A stretch of DNA of 64,000 nt, from the NCBI GenBank assembly GCA_963712465.1, contig CAVQHY010000010.1, positions 124,001 to 188,000 of the forward strand, written 5' to 3'. Below the pieces are notes generated by a model, which did not search any database, was not told the DNA's origin, and was given only the letters and a program-made list of their open reading frames with translations. This DNA is from CAVQHY01 sp963712465 (GTDB taxonomy: Bacteria; Actinomycetota; Thermoleophilia; Gaiellales; Gaiellaceae). A program made the position numbers and the translations under genes. This document shows, one piece after another, positions 28,425-36,058 of this stretch (positions are counted from its first letter, which is position 1; every line of letters starts with the position of its first letter).

Positions 28425-29130
28425 GGAGGAAGAGGAAGAACTCGCGGTTGCCCTTCGGGCCGGTCAGGGGCGACTCGGCCTCGCCAACCACCTCTGCGCT
28501 CCAGTCGGCCGTCTGGGCGCGGATCTCGTCGAGGACGCGGCGGTGCACGGCCGGGTCGCGGACGACGCCGCCCTTGCCGACGTCGGCGGGTCCAGCCTCG
28601 AACTGCGGCTTGACGAGGACGAGCGCGCGCCAGCCGGTGCGGGCGCACCTGAGCGCCGCGGGGAGAGCCTTGGCGAGGCCGATGAACGAAACGTCGCACG
28701 TGACGAACCCCGGTGCGAACGGAAGCTCGGCGCGGTCGAGGTCGCGGACATTCGTGCGCTCGAGGACGGTCACGCGCGGGTCGGCGCGGAGCTTCGGATC
28801 GAGCTGCCCGTAGCCGACGTCCAGCGCGATCACGCGGGCGGCGCCGTGCTGGAGCAGGCAGTCGGTAAAGCCGCCGGTCGACGCGCCGACGTCGAGGCAG
28901 TCCTCGCCCGCGACGTCGATCCGGAGCTCCTCGAGCGCGCCGGCCAGCTTGTCGCCGCCACGCGAGACGTAGCGTGGGCCTGGGTCGACCGCGAGCGCGA
29001 CGGCGTCGTCGAGCTGCTCTCCGGCCTTGCTGTGACCGGTGACGCGCCCCGCGAGCACGAGCGCCTGCGCCTGGGCCCGGCTCTCGGCGAGCCCACGCTC
29101 GACCATGAGCACGTCGAGGCGCTTCTTCAC
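28399..29130 (-). CDS. tlyA: TlyA family rRNA 2'-O-methyltransferase/hemolysin-like protein
   Basis: 243 residues. N-terminal S4 RNA-binding domain (RLDVLMVERGLAESRAQAQA) and an FtsJ-type methyltransferase fold with the SAM loop DCLDVGASTGGFTDCLLQHG. In mycobacteria TlyA methylates 16S and 23S rRNA and sets capreomycin sensitivity. GTG 29130 is chosen from homology and from TAAGCT 7 bases upstream; longer in-frame starts exist. A hairpin at 29201-29235 separates it from ispA. Confidence 0.93.
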   Translation of the reverse strand: MKKRLDVLMVERGLAESRAQAQALVLAGRVTGHSKAGEQLDDAVALAVDPGPRYVSRGGDKLAGALEELRIDVAGEDCLDVGASTGGFTDCLLQHGAARVIALDVGYGQLDPKLRADPRVTVLERTNVRDLDRAELPFAPGFVTCDVSFIGLAKALPAALRCARTGWRALVLVKPQFEAGPADVGKGGVVRDPAVHRRVLDEIRAQTADWSAEVVGEAESPLTGPKGNREFFLFLRDRTAHAP

Positions 29131-29137
29131 GCGGACT

Positions 29138-29143
29138 AGCTTA
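29138..29143 (-). promoter_or_regulatory. -10 hexamer TAAGCT of tlyA
   Basis: TAAGCT ends 7 bases before GTG 29130, suggesting a leaderless transcript that would restart expression after the hairpin downstream of ispA. Confidence 0.4.
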
Positions 29144-29200
29144 CTGGCGTCCGTGGCCCGGCTTGCCCGCCGCGTCGCGGTCGGCACACCTTCGTGACGC

Positions 29201-29235
29201 GCGAGGGCGAGGCTGGCCTCGCGCGCAGCCCTCGC
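29201..29235 (-). terminator. Nested hairpin after ispA
   Basis: GCGAGGGC (29201-29208) pairs with GCCCTCGC (29228-29235), and inside it GAGGC-TG-GCCTC forms a second stem. It directly abuts the ispA stop and precedes tlyA. No U-tract, so it may be an attenuator or mRNA end-protector rather than a classical terminator. Confidence 0.5.
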
Positions 29236-30074
29236 TACGACTGGCGCTCGCGGATCGTGGCGACGAGCTCGGCGAGCACCGACGTGTCGCCCGGGAGCGC
29301 GGCCAGCTCCTTCGCAACGCGCGCTCTCGTCTCGTCGGCGAGCTCGCGGGCGCGGTCGAGGCCGTGGAGGGTGACGTACGTCACCTTTCCCTCGGCCTCG
29401 TCCTTGCCCGGGGTCTTGCCGAGCTCCTCCGCTGTGCCGGTCGCATCGAGGATGTCGTCGACGATCTGGAAGAGCAGGCCGAGGTCATCGGCGAACGCCC
29501 ACCAGGGGACACGCTTGGGCTCCGGTACCTCGGCGACGGCGAGGGCGCAGCCGACGCAGGCGGCGAGCAGGCGCCCGGTCTTCAGCCGGTGGAGCGCGAC
29601 CAGGCCGTCGTGGTCGAGCCCGCCGTTCGTCGTGATGTCGACGTACTGGCCGCCGATCATCCCCGCGGTGGCGTCGGCGAGCACCTGCGCGGGCTCGGGA
29701 GTCGGATACGCGAGCACCTGGCGGAACGCCTCGGTCAGGAGCGCGTCGCCGGCGAGGATCGCAACCGCCTCGCCGAACGCCACGTGCGCGCTCGGCTGGC
29801 CGCGGCGCAGGTCGTCGTCGTCGAGCGCGGGCAGGTCGTCGTGGACGAGCGAGAACGTGTGGACGAGCTCGAGCGCACACGCGGCCGGGAGGAGCTCGCG
29901 CGGCTCCCGCCCGAGCGCCTCGCCGGTGGCGAGGCAGAGCACGGGCCGGATCCGCTTGCCGCCGCCGAGCAGCGAGTAGCGCAGTGCCTCTTCGAGCCGG
30001 CCGAGGTCGGCGGCGAGGGGAAGCTCGGCGAGGGCCTCCTCCGCGAGCTCGCGAAGCTCAGGGACCTGGTGCAT
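29235..30074 (-). CDS. ispA: Polyprenyl diphosphate synthase (farnesyl/geranylgeranyl type)
   Basis: 279 residues. Head-to-tail prenyltransferase. First Asp-rich motif LVHDDLPALDDDDLRRG, with a two-residue insert between the aspartates as in bacterial FPP/GGPP synthases; second motif FQIVDDILDATG. GGGKRIRPVLCLA holds the IPP-binding basic residues. ATG 30074 overlaps the xseB-position gene by 17 bases. Chain length cannot be read safely. The dxs gene that often follows ispA is not here. Confidence 0.95.
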   Translation of the reverse strand: MHQVPELRELAEEALAELPLAADLGRLEEALRYSLLGGGKRIRPVLCLATGEALGREPRELLPAACALELVHTFSLVHDDLPALDDDDLRRGQPSAHVAFGEAVAILAGDALLTEAFRQVLAYPTPEPAQVLADATAGMIGGQYVDITTNGGLDHDGLVALHRLKTGRLLAACVGCALAVAEVPEPKRVPWWAFADDLGLLFQIVDDILDATGTAEELGKTPGKDEAEGKVTYVTLHGLDRARELADETRARVAKELAALPGDTSVLAELVATIRERQS

Positions 30075-30252
30075 CCGCCGGGCCCTCCCGCCTGGCGCGC
30101 TCGATCTCGGCCTGCACCTCCTTGGCGAGCTCGGAGAGCTGCCCGAGCGTCTCGACCGCCTCGTCGGGGTCGTTGATCCCGTCGAGGCGCGCACGGGTCT
30201 CCTCCAGACGGTCGAGGAGCTCCTGCAGTCGTGCCAGCCGGTCGGTGCTCAC
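30058..30252 (-). CDS. Small coiled-coil protein in the xseB position
   Basis: 64 residues, largely charged helix (RLARLQELLDRLEETRARLD, later LSELAKEVQAEIERARRE). In the Bacillus order nusB-folD-xseA-xseB-ispA this slot belongs to the small subunit of exonuclease VII, but the usual XseB core is not recognisable and xseA is missing. GTG 30252 overlaps the nusB stop by 4 bases and the 3' end overlaps ispA, so it is translated as part of the operon. It may be a diverged XseB or an unrelated lineage-specific protein. Confidence 0.6.
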   Translation of the reverse strand: MSTDRLARLQELLDRLEETRARLDGINDPDEAVETLGQLSELAKEVQAEIERARREGPADAPGP

Positions 30253-30623
30253 TGCACGCGCTCCCGCACGACCCGGCCGAGGATCCCGTTGACCAGCCTT
30301 CCGGCGTCCTCGGAGCCATAGCGCTTCGCGAGGGTTACCGCCTCGTCGAGGACGACCTCGACGGGCGGCTCTCCGCGGTCGAGCTCGACCAGCGCCACAC
30401 GCAGCACGTTGCGCTCGACGGCACCGAGGCGGTCGGCCGTCCAGTCGGTCGCCGACTCCGTGACCCGCGCGTCGAGCTCGTCAGCGTGCGCTGCGACCTC
30501 GTCCACGAGGCTCCGGGCCCACTCGTCGACGTCGCCCTCGTAGAGCTCACCGAGCGGCCGGCCGGTGACGTCCCACTGGTAGAGCACGACGAGCGCCTGC
30601 TCGCGCGCCTTGCGCCGCGTCAA
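30249..30623 (-). CDS. nusB: Transcription antitermination factor NusB
   Basis: 124 residues. Binds boxA RNA with NusE (S10) for rRNA antitermination. The start TRRKAREQALVVLYQWDVTG and the C-terminal VPPVE-like block (GEPPVEVVLDEAVTLAKRYG) with a closing NGILGRVV are family signatures. TTG 30623 overlaps the accC stop by 4 bases (TTGA). The frame stays open upstream inside accC, but homology begins here. Confidence 0.93.
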   Translation of the reverse strand: MTRRKAREQALVVLYQWDVTGRPLGELYEGDVDEWARSLVDEVAAHADELDARVTESATDWTADRLGAVERNVLRVALVELDRGEPPVEVVLDEAVTLAKRYGSEDAGRLVNGILGRVVRERVQ

Positions 30624-32014
30624 GGCACGTGCGGGTCGTCGTGGTCGGACACATGCTGGCCCTGCTCGGCGAGCGACGGCAGCCGTGCTTCGGCCTCGTT
30701 CAGGTACCCGGTGGTGTAGCTGCCGCTGCGAAATTCCTCGTCTCCCAGGATGTCGATCGCGAGCTCCCGGGTTGTCGGGACCCCGGCGAGCTCCAATTCT
30801 GACAGGGCGCGCCGCCCGCGAGCGAGCGCCGACGGCCGGTCTTCGGCCCACACGATCACCTTGGCGATCAGCGAGTCGTAGTTCGGAGGGATGCGGTAGC
30901 CCTCGTAGACGTGGGTGTCGACCCGGACGCCGGGCCCCAGCGGCGGGCGGAAACGCTCGAGCAGACCGGGGGCGGGCAGGAAGCCGCGGCTCGGATCCTC
31001 CGCATTGATCCTCACCTCGAGCGCGTGGCCGTGAAGCTGGGCGCTCCCGGTGCGCGGCAGCCCTTCACCGGCCGCGATGCGAAGCTGGCTCTTGACGAGG
31101 TCGATGCCGGTGAGCAGCTCGGTGATCGGATGCTCGACCTGCAGTCGAGTGTTCATCTCGATGAAGTAGAAGCGTCCGCCGGCGAGCAGGAACTCGATCG
31201 TTCCGGCGCCGCTGTAGCGAAGCCGCTCGCACGCCTTGCGGCACGCGTCCTCCATCTCCTTGCGGAGCTTCGGGGTGAGCGCCGGCGACGGGCCCTCCTC
31301 GATCACCTTCTGGTGGCGCCGCTGGATCGAGCAGTCCCGCTCCCCGAGCGTCAGAGCCTTGCCGCGGCCGTCGCCGAGCACCTGGATCTCGACGTGGTGG
31401 GCGTCGACGAGCGCCTTCTCGACGTACAGGGCGTTGTTGCCGAACGCCGACAGTGCCTCGGCCGCGGCGGCCTGGAACGCTTGCTCTAGCTCGTCCTCGG
31501 CCGCGATCAGGCGCATCCCGCGTCCCCCGCCGCCGGCGGAAGCCTTGAGCAGCACCGGGTAGCCGATCTTCTTCGCGAGCTGTCGCGCCTCGGGAAGTGT
31601 CACGGCCCCGGCGGATCCTGGGACGAGCGGGAGTCCCGCCGCCTTCACCGTCTCCTTGGCGCGGGCCTTGTCGCCCATGACCTCGATCGAGTCGGGCCGG
31701 GGCCCGACGAACACGACGTCGTTGTCCTCGCACGCGCGGGCGAAGTCGGCGTTCTCGGCCAGGAAGCCCCAGCCCGGGTGCACGGCCTCGCACCCGGTCG
31801 TGGAGGCGGCCGCCACGAGTGAGGGGATGTTGAGGTAGCTCTCCCCGAGGGCGGCCGGGCCCACGTGCACCGCGCGGTCGGCGAGACGAACGTGGAGGGA
31901 GTCGCGATCCACGCTCGAGTAGATGGCAACAGTCTCGATGTCGAGCTCGCGACACGCGCGGATCACCCGGACCGCGACCTCCCCCCGGTTTGCGATCAGG
32001 AGGCGCCGGAACAC
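30620..32014 (-). CDS. accC: Acetyl-CoA carboxylase biotin carboxylase subunit
   Basis: 464 residues. ATP-dependent carboxylation of the biotin on BCCP. The N-terminus FRRLLIANRGEVAVRVIRAC, glycine-rich ATP loop KASAGGGGRGMRLI, the signature NARLQVEHPITE as NTRLQVEHPITE, and the ALEVRINAEDP block are intact. A C-terminal tail of about 15 residues (SLAEQGQHVSDHDDPHVP) is extra. GTG 32014 (or TTG 32017) is the start. The gene lies 145 bases after the accB fusion, with a repeat element in the gap, so it may have its own signal. Confidence 0.95.
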   Translation of the reverse strand: MFRRLLIANRGEVAVRVIRACRELDIETVAIYSSVDRDSLHVRLADRAVHVGPAALGESYLNIPSLVAAASTTGCEAVHPGWGFLAENADFARACEDNDVVFVGPRPDSIEVMGDKARAKETVKAAGLPLVPGSAGAVTLPEARQLAKKIGYPVLLKASAGGGGRGMRLIAAEDELEQAFQAAAAEALSAFGNNALYVEKALVDAHHVEIQVLGDGRGKALTLGERDCSIQRRHQKVIEEGPSPALTPKLRKEMEDACRKACERLRYSGAGTIEFLLAGGRFYFIEMNTRLQVEHPITELLTGIDLVKSQLRIAAGEGLPRTGSAQLHGHALEVRINAEDPSRGFLPAPGLLERFRPPLGPGVRVDTHVYEGYRIPPNYDSLIAKVIVWAEDRPSALARGRRALSELELAGVPTTRELAIDILGDEEFRSGSYTTGYLNEAEARLPSLAEQGQHVSDHDDPHVP

Positions 32015-32059
32015 CAACCCGACCCACCGCTGAGATCGGCGCGAAGCCGCAACCCTTTC

Positions 32060-32133
32060 GTCACGGTTCGTGACACACGCGCGCGCAGTTTCACGGTACG
32101 CTCGAAAGCGGGTGGTGGGCCGGGGTGCCCCAC
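32060..32133 (-). repeat. Intergenic repeat: GTGGG hairpin, CGCTTTCGAGCGTA box, GTGTGTCACG motif
   Basis: Minus-strand order: GTGGG/CCCAC hairpin (32133-32115), CGCTTTCGAGCGTA (32110-32097), then GCGTGTGTCACGAACCGTGAC (32080-32060), whose last 15 bases are a palindrome GTCACG-GTT-CGTGAC. Same parts as at 13283-13393 and 20807-20925. It fills the gap between the accB fusion and accC. Confidence 0.6.
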
Positions 32134-32159
32134 GCAGTGGGCGCACGAGAACCGCACCG

Positions 32160-33977
32160 CTACAGCCCGTCGAGCGGGCGACCGTTGAGCGGCTCGAGCT
32201 CGAACAGGAGCTGCCCATACTCGACGGGATCGGCGTTGTCGACGCAGATCCGCCGCACGACCGCTTCCGCCTCCGCCTTCACCTCGTTCATGAGCTTCAT
32301 CGCCTCGAGGATGCAGAGCGTCTGCCCCGACGCGACGGGGTCGCCGACCTCGACGAACGGCTCGGCTCCGGGGGCCGGCGCGCGGTAGAACGTGCCCACC
32401 ATCGGCGACTCGATCCGGATAACGGCCAGATCCGGGGGCGGCCCCGAAACGTCGATGTGCGCCGGGGCTTCGAGAGGTGCGACGGGCTGGCCCAGGGGCA
32501 CGTCCTCCCGGTCCTCGCTCTGGCGAACCGTGATCTTCGTCTCCCCCTCCTCGATCGTCACCTCGCCGATCCCGGTCTCCTGCACGAGGGCGATCACGTC
32601 GCGGATCCGCTCGACCCGGGCGGTGTCGAGCCCGGTCGTCTGCAGGGACTCCTCGCCGCGCGCCCGCCCGCGCACGGCACGCAGCAGCGGTTCGGCCTGC
32701 TCCCCGAACAGCGCCAGCAGCAGAAGCTCCTCCTCGCTTGCCGCCAGGCCGGCAGCATCCCCACGGAGCTCGTCGAGCGCCGCGATCTCCTCGAGGTCGG
32801 CCTCCGCGCCGTCGCCGAGCAGCTCGATCGCGCGGACGATCGCCGGATCGACCGGGTGCGGTGGCGTTCCGTACTCGCCGCCGACGAGATGGCGCAGCTC
32901 GTCGACGACGACTCCGAAACGCCGCGCCGACAGCACGTGGAGGAGCGCCTGCGAGCCGAGCACGTTGCCGATCGGCGACACGAGCGGCGGGTAGCCGCAC
33001 TCGACGCGCAGCCGGCGCAGCTCGTCGAGGACGTCGTCCAGCCGATCGGAGAAGCCCTGCGAACGGAGGCTGGCCTCGAGCCCCGCCACCAGCCCCGCCG
33101 GGAGGTCGTACTCGGCGGCGCGGACGGCGACACGGGGCGACAGGGGCGGCACCGGGGCGTCCCCCAGCGCCTCGTCCACGAGCTCACAGGCCTCCCAGAG
33201 CGTCGGCACGTCGACCCCGGTGGCGATCCCGAGCCCCTCCAACGACTTGGACAACGCCTCGGCGGAGGGCCGGTAGAGCGTGATCGCGAGCGGGTAGATC
33301 GTGCACGCGATCGGCGTCGCCTCGCCCCGCGCGGCCTCGATCGCCGCCGACAGGGCACGGCCGGCGGCTCCCTGACAGTAGAGGCCCACGGGCAGGTCGC
33401 ACGCCTCGCGCACCCGCTCGACGAGCTCGCGTGCGTGGGACGCTCCGAGCGAGCCGGCCGGATCGTTCACGACCACGCGCGCCGCTCCGAGCTCGGGCAG
33501 CCTTCGGGCCCGCTCGACCAGCTCCTCGATCTCGTCCTCGGGCCCCGGATTGTGAACGAGCCCTGCGATCAGCTCGCCGCCCGCCGCGCGCACGGCCTCG
33601 GCCGCGTCCACGAGGTTCGCGACGTCGTTGAGCGGGTCGTGGATGCGAAAGACGTCGATGCCGCTCTCGGCCGCACTCGAGACGAACCGCCGCACGAGGT
33701 CGCGCGAGACGGGCCTCTGACCGACGAGGAAGCGCCCGCGCAGCGCCATCGCCAGCGGCGTGTCGCACCGCAGCGCGAGCGACCGGATGCGCTCCCACGG
33801 GCTCTCGACTCCGCGGCGCACCATCGAGTCGAACACGCCGCCGCCCGTGACCTCGAGGTACTCGAACCCCGCGCGGTCGAGAACGGACGCCAGCTCCAGC
33901 AGCCGCGCAGTCGACACCTGGCCCGCCAGCGGCTCCTGCGAGAGGAGCCGGATCGTGGTGTCGACGAGGCGGGGCAC
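32160..33977 (-). CDS. BCCP (AccB) fused behind a degenerate carboxyltransferase-like domain
   Basis: 605 residues in the accB position just before accC. Residues 1-400 follow the oxaloacetate decarboxylase/pyruvate carboxylase CT fold (WERIRSLAL, SAAESGIDVFRIHDPLNDVA). Residues 440-470 look like an AccB N-terminus (ETGIGEVTIEEGETKITVRQ). Residues 525-600 are a biotinyl domain with IESPMVGTFYRAP and EAMKLMN, biotin on Lys561. By alignment with pyruvate carboxylase the CT metal and catalytic residues are replaced: Asp by Leu11, carbamylated Lys by Asn171, the His pair by Tyr200 and Gln202, and the Thr by Leu234. So the domain is probably non-catalytic and the protein serves as the BCCP. Start GTG 33977. 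Confidence 0.85.
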   Translation of the reverse strand: MPRLVDTTIRLLSQEPLAGQVSTARLLELASVLDRAGFEYLEVTGGGVFDSMVRRGVESPWERIRSLALRCDTPLAMALRGRFLVGQRPVSRDLVRRFVSSAAESGIDVFRIHDPLNDVANLVDAAEAVRAAGGELIAGLVHNPGPEDEIEELVERARRLPELGAARVVVNDPAGSLGASHARELVERVREACDLPVGLYCQGAAGRALSAAIEAARGEATPIACTIYPLAITLYRPSAEALSKSLEGLGIATGVDVPTLWEACELVDEALGDAPVPPLSPRVAVRAAEYDLPAGLVAGLEASLRSQGFSDRLDDVLDELRRLRVECGYPPLVSPIGNVLGSQALLHVLSARRFGVVVDELRHLVGGEYGTPPHPVDPAIVRAIELLGDGAEADLEEIAALDELRGDAAGLAASEEELLLLALFGEQAEPLLRAVRGRARGEESLQTTGLDTARVERIRDVIALVQETGIGEVTIEEGETKITVRQSEDREDVPLGQPVAPLEAPAHIDVSGPPPDLAVIRIESPMVGTFYRAPAPGAEPFVEVGDPVASGQTLCILEAMKLMNEVKAEAEAVVRRICVDNADPVEYGQLLFELEPLNGRPLDGL

Positions 33978-33984
33978 GCCGGCG

Positions 33985-34551
33985 TCAGGCGCGGGAGATG
34001 TAGCGCCGCTCGCGCGGATCGACCTTGATCCGGTCGCCGACGTTGACGAACAGCGGGACCTGCACGACCGCGCCGGTCTCGAGCGTCGCCGCCTTCGTCA
34101 CGTTCGAGACCGTGTCGCCCTTCACTCCCGGCTCCGTCTCCGTGATCTGGAGCTCGACCGAGGCGGGCAGCTGAATCCCGCCGGGCCGCCCGTCGACGGT
34201 CAGCATCATCACCGTGCTCGACGGCTGGAGGAACTCGAGCTCGTCCGCGACGTCGGCGCGCTTGAGCTGGATCTGCTCGAACGTCTCCTGATCCATGAAC
34301 ACGACGTCGTCGCCGGCGTCGTAGAGGTACTGAACGCTCTTCGTCTCGGTGTGGATCCGCGGCATCTTCTCGCCCGCCCGGAACGTCCGGTCGACGACCG
34401 CCCCGCTGGCGAGGTTCTTCAGTCTCGTCCGGACGAAAGCGCCGCCCTTGCCCGGCTTCACGTGCTGGAACTCGACGATGCGCCACACGTCGCCGTCGAG
34501 CTCGACGTGCATGCCGTTTCGAAACTGGTTCGTGGAGACGATCTCCGCCAT
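33985..34551 (-). CDS. efp: Elongation factor P
   Basis: 188 residues. Relieves ribosome stalling at polyproline. The modification loop is HVKPGKGGAFVRTRLKN with Lys at the tip, and the domain III signature is ITETEPGVKGDTVSNVTKAA. ATG 34551 has TAGACT ten bases upstream, overlapping the stop codon of the peptidase gene. The accB fusion follows after 7 bases. Confidence 0.97.
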   Translation of the reverse strand: MAEIVSTNQFRNGMHVELDGDVWRIVEFQHVKPGKGGAFVRTRLKNLASGAVVDRTFRAGEKMPRIHTETKSVQYLYDAGDDVVFMDQETFEQIQLKRADVADELEFLQPSSTVMMLTVDGRPGGIQLPASVELQITETEPGVKGDTVSNVTKAATLETGAVVQVPLFVNVGDRIKVDPRERRYISRA

Positions 34552-34561
34552 GAGATGGGCC

Positions 34562-34567
34562 AGTCTA
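34562..34567 (-). promoter_or_regulatory. -10 hexamer TAGACT of efp, sharing the pepQ stop codon
   Basis: The first three bases of TAGACT are the TAG stop of the upstream peptidase gene (34567-34565). The hexamer ends 10 bases before the efp ATG, so efp can be made from its own short transcript within the operon. Confidence 0.45.
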
Positions 34568-35620
34568 GTCGAGGGTTACGAGCTCCTTCGTGAACGGCGT
34601 CAGTACCTCCGCGCCCGTCGCCGTCACGATCACGAGGTCCTCGATCCGCACGCCGCCCACCCCAGGCAGGTACACGCCCGGCTCGACCGTGACGACGTTG
34701 CCCTCGGCGAGCGTCTCCTCCGAGACGTGATTCAGCACCGGGAGCTCGTGGATGTCGAGCCCTACCCCGTGGCCGAGCCCGTGCAGCACCTCGAAGCCGT
34801 CCTCGGTAAGCCGGCCGCGTGCGATCGCGTCGACGTCGCGCGCCGCGACGCCCGGCCGCACCGCGGCGAGGGAGGACTCCTGGGCGGCGAGCGTCGACGC
34901 GTACGCCCGCCTGAGCTCGTCGGGAAGCCGGCCGGTCGCAAACGTCCTCGTGCAGTCCGAGCAGTAGCCGGCGACCTTCGCGCCCGCGTCGACGACCACG
35001 GTCTCGCCGGCGCCGATCGGCCGGGCGCCGGGATGGTGGTGCGGCGCGGCCGCGTGCGGCCCGCTCGCGACGATGACGTCGAACGAAACGTCCTCTGCGC
35101 CCTCGTGACGGATCGTCAGCTCCATCCACCAGGCGAGCTCCGCCTCGGTGCGGCCGATGAACGGCTCGCGGGCAAGCCGCGCGAAGGCACGGTCCAGCAC
35201 GCGCGCCGAGCGGCGCACGGCCTTGAGCTCGGCCTGATCCTTGACCGCGCGCAACGCCGTCACGACCCGCCTCGTCGCCAGGAGCTCTGCACCGCTCTCC
35301 GCGATCGCCGCGTGGGCGGCGACCGTCAGCTGGTCGGCCTCGAAGGCCACCGGCGACTCGGCGAGCTCGGCGAGGTGGACACCGAGGTACGCGGAGACGT
35401 CGCGCTCGGCCTGCACCGCCTCGACGCCCTCGACCGCGCGGGCGGCGGTGATGTAGCGGCCATCGGTGAGGAGAATCGTCCGGTCGCGTCCGACGAGGAC
35501 GGCCGCGTTCGAGCTCTGGAAGCCTGTCAGCCAGCGCACGTTCGTCGGGTCGGTGACGAGGAACGTCGCCGCCTCCACGCGGTCGAGCTCGGCCCGCAGG
35601 CTCTCCAGACGGCCGCTCAT
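34565..35620 (-). CDS. pepQ: M24 Xaa-Pro aminopeptidase/dipeptidase
   Basis: 351 residues. Removes or splits Xaa-Pro. N-terminal creatinase-like domain (residues 1-125), then the pita-bread catalytic domain with metal ligands in VVVDAGAKVAGYCSDCTRTF, GLGHGVGLDIHELP, VTVEPGVYLPG and GVRIEDLVIV. ATG 35620 overlaps aroQ by 4 bases (ATGA). A peptidase of this family sits before efp in many Gram-positives; the functional link with proline is attractive but unproven. Confidence 0.93.
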   Translation of the reverse strand: MSGRLESLRAELDRVEAATFLVTDPTNVRWLTGFQSSNAAVLVGRDRTILLTDGRYITAARAVEGVEAVQAERDVSAYLGVHLAELAESPVAFEADQLTVAAHAAIAESGAELLATRRVVTALRAVKDQAELKAVRRSARVLDRAFARLAREPFIGRTEAELAWWMELTIRHEGAEDVSFDVIVASGPHAAAPHHHPGARPIGAGETVVVDAGAKVAGYCSDCTRTFATGRLPDELRRAYASTLAAQESSLAAVRPGVAARDVDAIARGRLTEDGFEVLHGLGHGVGLDIHELPVLNHVSEETLAEGNVVTVEPGVYLPGVGGVRIEDLVIVTATGAEVLTPFTKELVTLD

Positions 35621-36045
35621 CGCTTGGCCGCGAGGATCTCGAGCGCCTCGCGGTAGCCGTCCGGCCCCTTGCCGATCACCCGATCGGTGGCGACCCCTTC
35701 GAGCACCGAGTGCTGCCGCCACGCCTCCCGCGCGGTGACGTCGGACAGGTGCACCTCGACGATCGGCCCCTTGAAGAGCTCGAGCGCGTCGCGGATCGCG
35801 TAGCTGTAGTGCGTCCACGCGCCCGGGTTGACGATCGCGCCGTCCGCCCACCGGCGCACCTCGTGGCACCAGTCGACGTATTGACCCTCGTGGTTGGTCT
35901 GGAAGCAGCGCGCCGAGATCTCGAGCCCGCTCGCCCATTCATAGATCAGCCGCTCGAGCTCGTGCAGGCTCGTGCCGCCGTAAACAGCGGGGTCGCGATC
36001 GGCGAGCGCGTTCAGGTTGACCCCGTTCAGGACGGCCACTTGCAC
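35617..36045 (-). CDS. aroQ: Type II 3-dehydroquinate dehydratase
   Basis: 142 residues. Third step of the shikimate pathway. NGVNLNALADRDPAVYGG holds the catalytic Tyr, TNHEGQYVDWCHE the substrate residues, NPGAWTHYSYAIRDALE the signature and EVHLSDV the catalytic His. GTG 36045 has TAGAGT 7 bases upstream, overlapping the aroKB stop codon. Confidence 0.96.
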   Translation of the reverse strand: MQVAVLNGVNLNALADRDPAVYGGTSLHELERLIYEWASGLEISARCFQTNHEGQYVDWCHEVRRWADGAIVNPGAWTHYSYAIRDALELFKGPIVEVHLSDVTAREAWRQHSVLEGVATDRVIGKGPDGYREALEILAAKR

Positions 36046-36052
36046 GACCCGG

Positions 36053-36058
36053 ACTCTA
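36053..36058 (-). promoter_or_regulatory. -10 hexamer TAGAGT of aroQ, sharing the aroKB stop codon
   Basis: TAGAGT begins with the aroKB TAG stop (36058-36056) and ends 7 bases before GTG 36045. Same arrangement as at efp and hutU. Confidence 0.4.

Noticed and set aside
32160..33977. Annotating the accB fusion as pyruvate carboxylase subunit B or oxaloacetate decarboxylase alpha
   Set aside because: The biotin domain fits, but the carboxyltransferase metal ligands and catalytic Thr are missing, and the gene is in the accB position.
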